Shown piece by piece: positions 9,609 through 17,509 of a stretch of DNA of 64,000 nucleotides (position 1 is the stretch's first letter; each line of letters starts with the position of its first letter). The notes under the pieces are model-generated. The model did not search any database. It was not told where the DNA came from and saw only the letters and a list, made by a program, of their open reading frames with translations. Made by a program: the position numbers and the translations under genes. The DNA comes from Aequorivita sp. UBA3180 (GTDB taxonomy: Bacteria > Bacteroidota > Bacteroidia > Flavobacteriales > Flavobacteriaceae), in the NCBI GenBank assembly GCA_002364215.1, contig DEXQ01000011.1:62001-126000 (forward strand). Reading direction: 5' to 3'.

Positions 9609-10235
9609 TTATTCTTTTTTAAATTTTTCCAAATCTATAGTTAGCTTGATATTGCTGTGCTTAATGGCGATTGTATCCGCAATTTTTCCGTCGGAAGTAG
9701 TAAAATTAATCTTCACTATCTCCTTTGTTTTTGAGGTGTTTACAATTTTTTGAAGTATTTCCGATTCTTCTCCAATAAAATAAAAATTGAATCTATCCTC
9801 CCGCTGCGCTTTATAAATTCGTTGATTCTCAGATTCATAAACTGCCAAAACCTTTGCCTTTTCATTCACAAGCAGCTTAAAATCATCTTTTAAAATGTTG
9901 ACAATAAATTTTTTGTCCAAATCCTTTACAATAAAGTGTTTCGTAAAAGTATCGCCTTCAAACTGAAAATCAAACAGTTTGCTGCCAAATTCGGTTGTAA
10001 ACACCACTCGATGGCTTTCGGGCCCTGTTTTTTTTATGATTAAAATTCCACCAAAATTTTTCTTGTAAACTTCAATTTTCGCCTTATAAACATAATCAAT
10101 TTCAGGATTTGAAAAATATGGGTTTTCAACTACAGTTTTATTGAAGTGTACTTGCCGTAAACCTTCCGTAGTCTTTAATGAACACGAAACCAAAAGGAGA
10201 CTTGCCAAAAAACTAATTGCTAAAAACCGAATCAT
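9609..10235 (-). CDS. Lipoprotein of unknown function, aryl-polyene cluster type
   Basis: The 208-residue product has a lipoprotein signal with lipobox LVSCS and a mature part rich in beta-strand-like alternation. No family motif is clear. It overlaps the end of the LolA-like gene by 23 bases, so the two are likely made together. Aryl polyene clusters commonly pair a LolA-like carrier with a lipoprotein, and by that context this could be an outer-membrane receptor (LolB-like) for the pigment or its carrier. That role is inferred from position and lipidation only. Confidence 0.8.
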   Translation of the reverse strand: MIRFLAISFLASLLLVSCSLKTTEGLRQVHFNKTVVENPYFSNPEIDYVYKAKIEVYKKNFGGILIIKKTGPESHRVVFTTEFGSKLFDFQFEGDTFTKHFIVKDLDKKFIVNILKDDFKLLVNEKAKVLAVYESENQRIYKAQREDRFNFYFIGEESEILQKIVNTSKTKEIVKINFTTSDGKIADTIAIKHSNIKLTIDLEKFKKE

Positions 10236-10851
10236 TTATAGGACTATTTAATGTACGGTTACTGAATACGATGCGTGTAAAATCTTGCGACGGCTCTATC
10301 ATTTTCACTTCATAAACTTGCGCATCATCTTTATTGAAAAGCAGTTCAAAGGAAGCGATGTAACCCGCAATTTTTTTATCCTTTGGAACAAAAACCGCTT
10401 TATTATATTTTGGAGATTTGATGAAAGTAACCGTAAAATCGGCATCGCTGAACATATTACCTTTTACGCTGTTTACAATCAATTGGTTCAGTTTTTTAAA
10501 GAGTTTACTGTTTCCAATATCCACTTTACTCTTGGTTCCTCCATCGTTGATTAGCAGTTGGTCTTCCTTAAAAATCACGCTGTATTGATACGGATTTGTG
10601 TATTCCCACTTCACTAGACCGGGTGCTTTAAAAACCATTTTTCCTGATGTTTTAACGTCATCCGATAAAAAATCGAGGTGTTTATATTGCACAAAATCGG
10701 TCTTGATGGTTTTAGTAGTTTTTGCCGAAACGATCACTTTTTCTTTGAAAGCTACAATCTCCGAAGCATTCATCGCGGTTTCCTGCGCCTGAATTGATCC
10801 GCCAATAACAATAAAAACTAATAGTAAAAGATAATTATGCATAAGCTTCAA
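10213..10851 (-). CDS. LolA-like outer-membrane lipoprotein carrier protein
   Basis: A signal peptide (hydrophobic core then IQAQE) precedes a LolA-type fold of about 190 residues: IKTDFVQYKHLDFLSDDV, SGKMVFKAPGLVKWEY and YSVIFKEDQLLIND are typical of the half-open beta-barrel of LolA. These proteins ferry a hydrophobic cargo across the periplasm. The partner lipoprotein overlaps it downstream. In pigment clusters this paralogue probably carries the pigment rather than general lipoproteins. The start at 10851 keeps a lysine in the signal peptide; 10842 is an in-frame alternative that would overlap the previous stop by eight bases. Confidence 0.82.
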   Translation of the reverse strand: MKLMHNYLLLLVFIVIGGSIQAQETAMNASEIVAFKEKVIVSAKTTKTIKTDFVQYKHLDFLSDDVKTSGKMVFKAPGLVKWEYTNPYQYSVIFKEDQLLINDGGTKSKVDIGNSKLFKKLNQLIVNSVKGNMFSDADFTVTFIKSPKYNKAVFVPKDKKIAGYIASFELLFNKDDAQVYEVKMIEPSQDFTRIVFSNRTLNSPINDSVFSN

Positions 10852-11611
10852 TTTCGAGCAAACGATCCACCGGAACCGACTGCAGTTTCTGCGGTTGCAA
10901 AGTTAACAATAACTGTTCCAATACGGCAACGGTTTTTGCACTGCTGTCGTGAAGCAAGATTATATCACCCTTTTTTAAATTTGAAGTAATACGCTTCACA
11001 ATTCTTTTTTCAGAAAGGCTTGTCGTGTCAAAGCTGCGCTTACTCCAGCCGATAGACAGATGTCCCGTAGTTTTCAGAGCTTTTTTAATGTTCGGATTGG
11101 TTACGCCAAAAGGGGGGCGAAACAGTTTTAATTCCTTTCCGGTAATTTCCTTTAATATTGAATTGGTTCGTTTCAATTCAGCAGCGACATTTTCCGAAGA
11201 AAAAAACCCAAAGTTTTTGGAATGTGAATACGAATGATTGCCGATGGCGTGGCCTTCACTCAAAATTTGCCGAACCAAATCTGGTTGCTTTTCAGCTTTT
11301 TTTCCTATTAAAAAGAAAGTTGCTTTCGCATTATTTTCTTTCAGAAGTGATAAAACTTTTGGCGTGTATATTGGGTTCGGACCATCGTCAAAAGTGATTG
11401 AAATATGATTTTCTGAAGTTTTGAAATTGTGATTTAGCGATTGCAAATGATAGTTCCATTTAATCTGAAAAGACCCGATAGCTGTAATTAAAATCCAAAT
11501 AAGTACAAATAAAATATAGAGCCAAGCCGGAACATCACCAAAAAAACCTGCAAGTAGTAATCCAAAAAAGACTACCAAAGCAAGTGCGTTTATGGTATAA
11601 AACCTCAACAT
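10835..11611 (-). CDS. Membrane-anchored polysaccharide deacetylase family (NodB) protein
   Basis: With the start at 11611 the protein has 258 residues: two membrane helices in the first 50, then a NodB domain. Metal and catalytic motifs are intact: SITFDDGPNP, the HSYSH zinc pair after GHAIGN, LFRPPFG, and LLHDSS near the end. NodB enzymes remove acetyl groups from N-acetyl sugars with a divalent metal. The start codon lies inside the end of the chain-length-factor gene (ATGTTGA overlap), which favours 11611 over the longer frame at 11662. The substrate in a pigment operon is unclear; it could de-acylate an intermediate or act on envelope sugar. Confidence 0.82.
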   Translation of the reverse strand: MLRFYTINALALVVFFGLLLAGFFGDVPAWLYILFVLIWILITAIGSFQIKWNYHLQSLNHNFKTSENHISITFDDGPNPIYTPKVLSLLKENNAKATFFLIGKKAEKQPDLVRQILSEGHAIGNHSYSHSKNFGFFSSENVAAELKRTNSILKEITGKELKLFRPPFGVTNPNIKKALKTTGHLSIGWSKRSFDTTSLSEKRIVKRITSNLKKGDIILLHDSSAKTVAVLEQLLLTLQPQKLQSVPVDRLLEIEAYA

Positions 11612-12669
11612 TTTTTCAGCAAAACAAGACTGTGGTTTTGACCGCGGTATTGGTTGTAGCACAAAACCGTTTTAATATCAGAAGGATTGATTTTGTTGAT
11701 TTTTACGATTTCGGGAATAGTCTGGGTTTTCAAGATTTTTGAAGCCAACCAAACCCCAAACGCAGAAACAGTGTTGTTTTCGCCCACCAAATGCTTGTAA
11801 AAAACCTGTTGGGTTTTGCTTAAAATCCCTTCGGAAAGTTGATTGTAAAAACTGTCAAAATCAACATCGCCGTTGTTTCCAAAAACTACGACATCTATTT
11901 CGGCAGCTTTCAAATTATTTTCTTTCAAAAAAGTTTCAATTGTTTCTGAAACCTTTTCTTTTTGAAGTGTATTAAAAGTTTCCACGGCAACCAATTCTGC
12001 ATAGCAGCTTTCCTTTCTTTCGTTTGAAACTACGAAAAAGTTGGTTCCTTCACTAAAAACGGCACCTTCGGTTTTTGAATTTAGAACCTTAGAAATGGCA
12101 ACCGCTTCAGGTTTTATATGATTTATTAAGCGATGCACTTTTGTGGTATGTTCGCCCAATTCTTCAACGCCACCAACTAAAACATGTTCGGCTTCATCGC
12201 TCTCAAGTTGCATTTTAGCATCGAGCAACGCAGATTCAAAAGATATCGCGGAATGCACATACGTAAAATTATAAGCTTTGCATTCCATTCCCAAAGCAAT
12301 CTGTCCAGCAACCGTATTATGTGTACTTTGAATAAAAGAGGTTGGCGTTAAATATTGTTCGTTATTATCAATTATAGCACTCACAAATTTCTCGGAATCA
12401 ATCATACAGCCCATTCCGGTGCCAGTGATTATGGCATCCACGGTTTCAATTCCCGCTTCTTCCATCGCGATTTTTGAAGCAACCACGCCCATTTTTATGC
12501 CTTTTGCCATTCTTCGGGCGGCAGCGGGCGGAATATATTGTTTATAATCTGGGTCTTGGGCAAAAATTACTGTGTCATTATAATCGGTGATTTCATCCAA
12601 AAAAATAGTATTGTCAAAGGTTTTTTGAGGTGAAATGGAAGCGATGCTATTTATGTAAACTTTCTTCAT
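11605..12669 (-). CDS. Ketosynthase-fold protein without active-site Cys (chain-length-factor-like)
   Basis: The 354-residue protein follows the thiolase fold of KAS-II enzymes (ARRMAKGIKMGVVASKIAME, SFIQSTHNTVAGQIAL), but the position of the nucleophile reads HSAISFESAL, without Cys, and the usual HGT and GHT histidine motifs are missing. This is what is expected of a chain-length factor that pairs with a true ketosynthase. Its ATG overlaps the stop of the intact ketosynthase just upstream by one base (TAATG), the usual arrangement of a KS/CLF pair. Start 12669 was chosen for this coupling and because MKKVYINSIASI is a typical opening. It probably helps set polyene length. Confidence 0.85.
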   Translation of the reverse strand: MKKVYINSIASISPQKTFDNTIFLDEITDYNDTVIFAQDPDYKQYIPPAAARRMAKGIKMGVVASKIAMEEAGIETVDAIITGTGMGCMIDSEKFVSAIIDNNEQYLTPTSFIQSTHNTVAGQIALGMECKAYNFTYVHSAISFESALLDAKMQLESDEAEHVLVGGVEELGEHTTKVHRLINHIKPEAVAISKVLNSKTEGAVFSEGTNFFVVSNERKESCYAELVAVETFNTLQKEKVSETIETFLKENNLKAAEIDVVVFGNNGDVDFDSFYNQLSEGILSKTQQVFYKHLVGENNTVSAFGVWLASKILKTQTIPEIVKINKINPSDIKTVLCYNQYRGQNHSLVLLKKC

Positions 12670-13871
12670 TACGCTTCTTTTGAAAATATTACTGCCGAAC
12701 AATTCCCTCCAAAACCAAACGAATTTGAAAGTACCGTTTTCAATTCCTTTTTCTTTAATTCCGTTTGAGGAATTATTGAAAATTCCTTCATCGGGGTTTT
12801 AAAATTCAAGTTGGGAAAAATCACATTATTTTGAAGTGCCAAAACTGAATAAACAGCTTCAATTGCTCCAGCGGCTGCCAAAGTGTGACCCGTATATGCT
12901 TTTGTTGAACTGAATTCTGGCAGTTCTTCGCCAAAAATCCTAAGTATCGCGCGCCCTTCCGAAAGGTCGTTATTACCTGTGGCAGTCCCGTGAGCGTTGA
13001 TATAATCTATTTCCGAAGGTTTTAATTCTGCAACTTTCAGTGCTTTTTCCATCGCTAAAGTCGCGCCATCGCCATTGTCCGAAGAGGCAGTTTGGTGAAA
13101 GGCATCGTTAGCATTTCCGTAGCCTTTTACGTAAGCTAGCACTTTTCTGTTTTCGGCTTTTACTATTTCATCACTTTCCAAAACTAGGAAAGCGGCGGCT
13201 TCACCTAAATTCAAACCTTTTCGATTTTCGTCGAAAGGAGTGTTGAAGGTATCGCTTAAAATCATCAAGGTTTTAAAACCGTTGATTGTAAATTTTGAAA
13301 GGCAGTCTGCGCCGCCTACTAAAACTCTGTCAAGCTTTCCTGATTTTATCAAACGGGCACCGAGCATAATTGCATTTGCAGCCGAAGAACAAGCGGTACT
13401 GATTGTTGTAACCAAGCTTTCTTCAATTTCCAATTGCTCTGCAATTTTTTGTGTGGAATCGCCCGCGTGGTGGCTTTCAATATATTTTTGAAACTTTTTT
13501 TCGGTAAGATATTCGTAATAACATTTTTCGGTCATATCCATTCCGCCCACGCTGGTTCCGGAAACGATGCCTGTTTTGAATTTTTTGATGTCAGTGATTC
13601 CTGCGCTGGCAATGGCTTCTTTTGCGGCAATTGCGCCGAGCATTGCGGTACGCGAATAATTATTATCTGGTGGAAGATCGAGTTGGGCAATCAATTCGCT
13701 ATTGGTAAATTTTACTTCGCCCACCATAATTTCATCGCGCTGAATGGTTTCAACATTATCAACGCGGGTGATGCCTTTTCTTTCGTTTATGAGCGCATCA
13801 TAGTTTTCTGCTACATTGTTGCCAATTGCAGAAATAATACCCATTCCGGTTATGGCTATGCCTTTGCTCAT
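12669..13871 (-). CDS. Beta-ketoacyl-ACP synthase II type, KS partner of the chain-length factor
   Basis: The 400-residue protein opens with ITGMGIISAIGNN and carries a complete Cys-His-His set: ISTACSSAANA near residue 160, NAHGTATGNND near 300 and KAYTGHTLAAAG near 335. It catalyses decarboxylative condensation of malonyl-ACP with the growing acyl chain. The catalytically empty paralogue follows with a one-base overlap, so the two likely form a heterodimer, as in aryl polyene synthases. Upstream is an 88-base gap with a repeat and then an ACP gene. Confidence 0.9.
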   Translation of the reverse strand: MSKGIAITGMGIISAIGNNVAENYDALINERKGITRVDNVETIQRDEIMVGEVKFTNSELIAQLDLPPDNNYSRTAMLGAIAAKEAIASAGITDIKKFKTGIVSGTSVGGMDMTEKCYYEYLTEKKFQKYIESHHAGDSTQKIAEQLEIEESLVTTISTACSSAANAIMLGARLIKSGKLDRVLVGGADCLSKFTINGFKTLMILSDTFNTPFDENRKGLNLGEAAAFLVLESDEIVKAENRKVLAYVKGYGNANDAFHQTASSDNGDGATLAMEKALKVAELKPSEIDYINAHGTATGNNDLSEGRAILRIFGEELPEFSSTKAYTGHTLAAAGAIEAVYSVLALQNNVIFPNLNFKTPMKEFSIIPQTELKKKELKTVLSNSFGFGGNCSAVIFSKEA

Positions 13872-13904
13872 TTAAAAATAAGAGGTTTTTATAAGTTAAG
13901 TAGG

Positions 13905-13951
13905 CTTCGACTGCACTTCGACTGCGCTCAGTGTGACACATTCAGCCTGAC
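13905..13951. repeat. Dispersed-type repeat between ketosynthase and ACP genes
   Basis: A ten-base unit CTTCGACTGC occurs at 13905-13914 and again at 13916-13925, followed by GCTCAGTGTGACA and CAGCCTGACA. Text of this kind (CTTCGACTGCGCTCAGTGTG) is a familiar interspersed sequence in Bacteroidota genomes. It fills much of the 88-base gap here. Confidence 0.6.
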
Positions 13952-13959
13952 ATCCAAAA

Positions 13960-14217
13960 TTACTTCGTGCGGTGCTCTTGAATATAATCTGCCATTACCT
14001 GTACAGATTCAAAAATCTTTTTTCCTTCTTTTGGGTCGCTCAAGCGGATGCCGTAATCTTTGTCCAACATCACGATAAGTTCCAGCGCATCAATGGAATC
14101 CAATCCCAATCCGTCGCCAAAAAGGGCGTCATCATCTGCAATGTCAGCCACTGAAACGTCTTCAAGGTTCAGTTGTTCAATGATTTTTGCTTTCAATTCT
14201 TCTTTTAATTCGCTCAT
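13960..14217 (-). CDS. Acyl carrier protein
   Basis: The 85-residue protein has the four-helix ACP pattern with FGDGLGLDSIDALELIVML; the serine of DSI near residue 40 is the expected 4'-phosphopantetheine site. It carries the growing chain as a thioester for the ketosynthases, ketoreductase and dehydratases of this cluster. Its ATG overlaps the stop of the half-ketosynthase gene by four bases. No phosphopantetheinyl transferase gene is seen in the window, so loading must use one encoded elsewhere. Confidence 0.92.
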   Translation of the reverse strand: MSELKEELKAKIIEQLNLEDVSVADIADDDALFGDGLGLDSIDALELIVMLDKDYGIRLSDPKEGKKIFESVQVMADYIQEHRTK

Positions 14218-14888
14218 AATTTGTTGTATAATCTATTTATTTCTTCGGTGTTATGTTCTATTTCGCCTTCGCTTCCAACTAAATAGAGAAAAGCCTCGTA
14301 GTTGTTTTCATCAAAATCTACCCAACCACAAAGTACTTTTTCTGCTTTTTTGTTTCGCAATAAACTGTTGGCGTACAGTTGTAAATGTTCCGCATTAAAG
14401 CGGTCAAAGATAAAAAAACTATTTTCAGAATACAGCCTGTGTTTGATACTTATCTCGCCCAAACAAATATTTGGCAATGTGTAAACAAAAACCACCGGAC
14501 TGGGGAAATATTCAGCATCATTTTCAATTGCTGCTTGGTGTTTTCTATCAGTATCCAAACTGGAAGCATTATTTGAAAAAACTAGGGCGATATTGTTTTC
14601 TTTTTCATTTAAATATTCACTTTTCAACAAAACATCTGCCGCCAAAAAAGCAAGTTTGCTGAGATTATCCATTTTGAAAAACTTGGAATAATCGGTTTTC
14701 AAAAACTTGTATGCATTCTTAATAAATGTTGAAAAATCTTCTGTCCCGAGAGCTATCGGAACATCCTTAAAAATTGCCTTTCCATTTACCGAAACGGTCT
14801 GGTTTTTTATATGGCAATAATTTTTTATGAAGAACTTTTCAGACAAAACATTATTTCTTTTCGCAGACCAACATTGTGTGATATTCAC
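14214..14888 (-). CDS. Half-length ketosynthase-fold protein lacking catalytic residues
   Basis: At 224 residues this is about half a ketosynthase. The stretch NIALVFSNNASS and VYTLPNICLGEISIKHRLYS match the N-terminal thiolase half of KAS-II, but the nucleophile position reads SFFIFDRFNA, without Cys. Similar short ketosynthase-like proteins occur in aryl polyene clusters beside the ACP gene; a structural or chaperone role for the KS/ACP complex is possible. The start at 14888 is the only in-frame ATG and overlaps the methyltransferase by 38 bases. A TTG at 14846, just after the methyltransferase stop, is an attractive alternative. Confidence 0.65.
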   Translation of the reverse strand: MNITQCWSAKRNNVLSEKFFIKNYCHIKNQTVSVNGKAIFKDVPIALGTEDFSTFIKNAYKFLKTDYSKFFKMDNLSKLAFLAADVLLKSEYLNEKENNIALVFSNNASSLDTDRKHQAAIENDAEYFPSPVVFVYTLPNICLGEISIKHRLYSENSFFIFDRFNAEHLQLYANSLLRNKKAEKVLCGWVDFDENNYEAFLYLVGSEGEIEHNTEEINRLYNKL

Positions 14889-15918
14889 CTAACTGTATGT
14901 CTTCCTTAAGTTTTAAACCTGCTTTATCAATCAATCTTAAAAAAACACTGGCCGGATACATTTTACTATTTCCGTTTGCAAGCACTGTAAAATATAGTGA
15001 AGTTGCTTCCAAAATGAATTGCGAAGCGCGAAAGGCCTGTCTATCGGTAAAGGTTTCAACAATTATCAATTCGGCATCGTCATCCATAGATTCTGCGCAG
15101 GTGCTTAAAATCTTTACTATTTCATCTTCGGAAAAACAATCCAAAAACTGGCACATCCAGATGAGATCAGCACCATTAGGAATTTGAGGATTTTCGGAAA
15201 GCCAATCGATAGCGTGTCCAGAAATTCTTTCCTTAAAACCATTTTGCTCAGCGTTTGCCATTGCCATATTCAACTGTCCAGGCAGATCAACAATTTTCAC
15301 GTTAACATCTTCATTGTACTTACAACATTTAATGGAAAACTTGCCTGTATTTCCACCAACGTCAAATAGCGTTTTTGGTTTTCTTTCAAATATCTTTTCC
15401 AAAGCCTCCCCAAAAATATCATCGGAATAATGATGATCAAAATCAAACCATGATTGCTGTTCAACAGGGTTTAGTTGGGAAAGGCCCTCATAAATTGTCT
15501 TCCATTGACCAAGTTCTTTCAACCCTTCGGGTTTGCCATTCTTGATGGAATCGTTTAAATGGAACAGCCCTTTGTAGCAAACATCGTTTGCGAAATTGAG
15601 ATTTACTCCCGCAGTTGTATTGTAGTTTAAAAAATAGCCCACTTTTGTAAGCTCGTATTGGTTTGTTTCATTTTTGCTTACAATGTTTGAGGTTTCGGCA
15701 ATTTCCAACAGTACCCCTACGCCATAGGGAGTGATGGAAAGGTCTTGGGAAATTTCTTCAACCGTGGGGCCGCCCTTTTCACGCTGGTCAAAAATATAAT
15801 CGAGTATTCCAAGTTTACGAAGTGACACCGAAGCCTGGAAAACAAAAGGTGCAAAGGCTATTCGGTGGGCTTCTTCCAAAGCTTCAACGGCATTCATTTT
15901 TTTAGTTGAATTTGACAT
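14851..15918 (-). CDS. SAM-dependent methyltransferase, O-methyltransferase family 2-like
   Basis: The 355-residue protein has an N-terminal winged-helix dimerisation part (residues 15-100) and a Rossmann domain with the SAM loop LFDVGGNTGKF near 195, IVDLPGQL, and MCQFLDCFSEDE near 275. In plant-type O-methyltransferases that last place holds LHDW with the catalytic base; here no histidine is present. Flexirubin-type pigments can carry a ring methyl group, so a C-methyltransferase of the aromatic head is a reasonable inference. It lies ten bases after a ketosynthase gene. Confidence 0.82.
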   Translation of the reverse strand: MSNSTKKMNAVEALEEAHRIAFAPFVFQASVSLRKLGILDYIFDQREKGGPTVEEISQDLSITPYGVGVLLEIAETSNIVSKNETNQYELTKVGYFLNYNTTAGVNLNFANDVCYKGLFHLNDSIKNGKPEGLKELGQWKTIYEGLSQLNPVEQQSWFDFDHHYSDDIFGEALEKIFERKPKTLFDVGGNTGKFSIKCCKYNEDVNVKIVDLPGQLNMAMANAEQNGFKERISGHAIDWLSENPQIPNGADLIWMCQFLDCFSEDEIVKILSTCAESMDDDAELIIVETFTDRQAFRASQFILEATSLYFTVLANGNSKMYPASVFLRLIDKAGLKLKEDIQLGEYHTMLVCEKK

Positions 15919-15928
15919 TTTTGATTGG

Positions 15929-17077
15929 TTAATTGTTTACTTTTCTTAAAATCACCGCTGTGTTGCAACCTCCAAAACCAGAGGCGGTTTTCAAAAATAC
16001 TTGCAATTTTTTCGATGTATTCTCTTTAATAATATTTATATTTTTTGAGACCCCAAGGTCGGAAAATCCTTTGGAAGAAAAAAGAATATTTTTCTCCATA
16101 AAATGCATTCCCACAATAGTTTCCAAAAGTCCCGAAGCACCTAGCGTGTGGCCAAAATAGCCTTTCAAACTATTCAGTGGAACATTTTCCATTCCCAATC
16201 TGTTGAAGGCTATTGCTTCCATCTCGTCGTTAAAAGGCGTGGCGGTGCCGTGTGCGGAAATATAATCCACTTCATTAGCATTTATATTTGCTTCTTTCAA
16301 TGCAGATTTTACACTTCTGAAAAGTCCTTCGCCCGTTCGCGACGGACCTGAAATATGGTTGGCGTCGTTGCAGGTTGCATCACCCAAAATTTCAACGGCT
16401 TCTTTTGAAAGATTTTTTTCTTCCGAAGTAACCAAAACGCTGGCCGAAACTTCACCGAGATTGATTCCCGTTCGGTTTTTATCATAAGGTTTGCAGGGCT
16501 CTGCCGATAAAGCTTGAAAAGAGTGAAAGCCCGAAAGGATAAATTTCGTAACCAAATCGCCACTGCTTATAAAGACATGGTCATATTTTTTTTCCGAAAT
16601 GAAACGTTTTGCAACAGAAATAGCCAAAACGCCCGATACACAGGCATTTGAAAGTACAATCGTTTCATTTTTGAAACCGAAAAAGTTTTGGATTGTTTTT
16701 CCCAATTCGCTTAAATATGCGCGACTTTTCGGAAAACTGCTTTCTTTTTCAAGCACATCAATATTTCCTTTTGTGGTCGAAATGATAAGTCCAACTTTTT
16801 CATTTAAAGGAATATTAGCGGCATCAATGACCTTTTTCAATGAAAGAATCATCATCTGTTCCAGTTTCGTAAACTTTGAAATATCGCCAATTTCAGTGAA
16901 TTTTTCTTTTACCTTTTCAGAAGAAGTCATTGAAGCGCAAAACGGTTCGGGCAAAAGGGAAGTATCATCAAATTTTTCAAGCCCGGAATTCCCTTTCGAA
17001 ATATTTTCAACTACGGCTTCACTGTCAAAACCGAGATTGCTCAAAATATTGTTATGTGAAACGAAAGTTTTAGCCAT
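15929..17077 (-). CDS. Beta-ketoacyl-ACP synthase II type (second in cluster)
   Basis: This 382-residue ketosynthase has the full catalytic set: LSNACVSGVLAISVA near residue 155, SAHGTATPFND near 280 and GYFGHTLGASG near 315. It lacks the usual N-terminal ITGMG opening, beginning instead with MAKTFVSHNN. It starts three bases after the thioesterase stop. Aryl polyene clusters have several ketosynthases, some for elongation and some for priming or early steps; which step this one serves cannot be read from the sequence. Confidence 0.88.
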   Translation of the reverse strand: MAKTFVSHNNILSNLGFDSEAVVENISKGNSGLEKFDDTSLLPEPFCASMTSSEKVKEKFTEIGDISKFTKLEQMMILSLKKVIDAANIPLNEKVGLIISTTKGNIDVLEKESSFPKSRAYLSELGKTIQNFFGFKNETIVLSNACVSGVLAISVAKRFISEKKYDHVFISSGDLVTKFILSGFHSFQALSAEPCKPYDKNRTGINLGEVSASVLVTSEEKNLSKEAVEILGDATCNDANHISGPSRTGEGLFRSVKSALKEANINANEVDYISAHGTATPFNDEMEAIAFNRLGMENVPLNSLKGYFGHTLGASGLLETIVGMHFMEKNILFSSKGFSDLGVSKNINIIKENTSKKLQVFLKTASGFGGCNTAVILRKVNN

Positions 17078-17080
17078 TTT

Positions 17081-17509
17081 TTATAGTCCCATTTTCTTTT
17101 TCCAGTTAGCAAAAAACTCAGGTTTTGTAAGCGAAAGCTCGCCCTGCTCGTTCAAAAAAACCTGAATGGTTTCGCCCAAACAGACCAATCTTCCCTTTGG
17201 GTCGAAGATGCGATACTGAAAAATCATTTTGGCAGCTGGCGAATCTATAAACGTGGTTTTTATGGTTGCCACATCACCATAACGCAAAGGCAGCTTGTGT
17301 TCGCAAGATGATTTCACGATTGGGGAAGTATAGCCGTTCGCCTTTTGTTCCAAATACGAAATGCCGTGCTCACGCCCAAAAGCCTCGCGACCGTCTTCAA
17401 AATACTGGATATAATTGCCGTGCCATACAATTCCCAAGGGGTCTGTTTCGGTGAAACGCACCCGGATTTCTGATGTAAAACTTATTTCTTTTTTGTTGTC
17501 AGACGGCAT
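17081..17509 (-). CDS. 4-hydroxybenzoyl-CoA thioesterase-family (hot-dog) acyl thioesterase
   Basis: The 142-residue protein carries the YbgC/4HBT pattern: RVRFTETDPLGIVWHGNYIQYFED, with the catalytic Asp of TDPLG and the following H-G-N-Y typical of this family, then HKLPLRYGD. It hydrolyses acyl-CoA or acyl-ACP thioesters. A thioesterase of this type is standard in aryl polyene clusters and may release or edit stalled chains. The start overlaps the ABC permease stop by 11 bases. Confidence 0.87.
   Translation of the reverse strand: MPSDNKKEISFTSEIRVRFTETDPLGIVWHGNYIQYFEDGREAFGREHGISYLEQKANGYTSPIVKSSCEHKLPLRYGDVATIKTTFIDSPAAKMIFQYRIFDPKGRLVCLGETIQVFLNEQGELSLTKPEFFANWKKKMGL

Noticed and set aside
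13434..14078. A 214-codon plus-strand open frame across the ketosynthase/ACP junction
   Set aside because: It runs opposite to an intact ketosynthase and an ACP with clear catalytic motifs, is Cys/His/Phe-rich and has no family signature.
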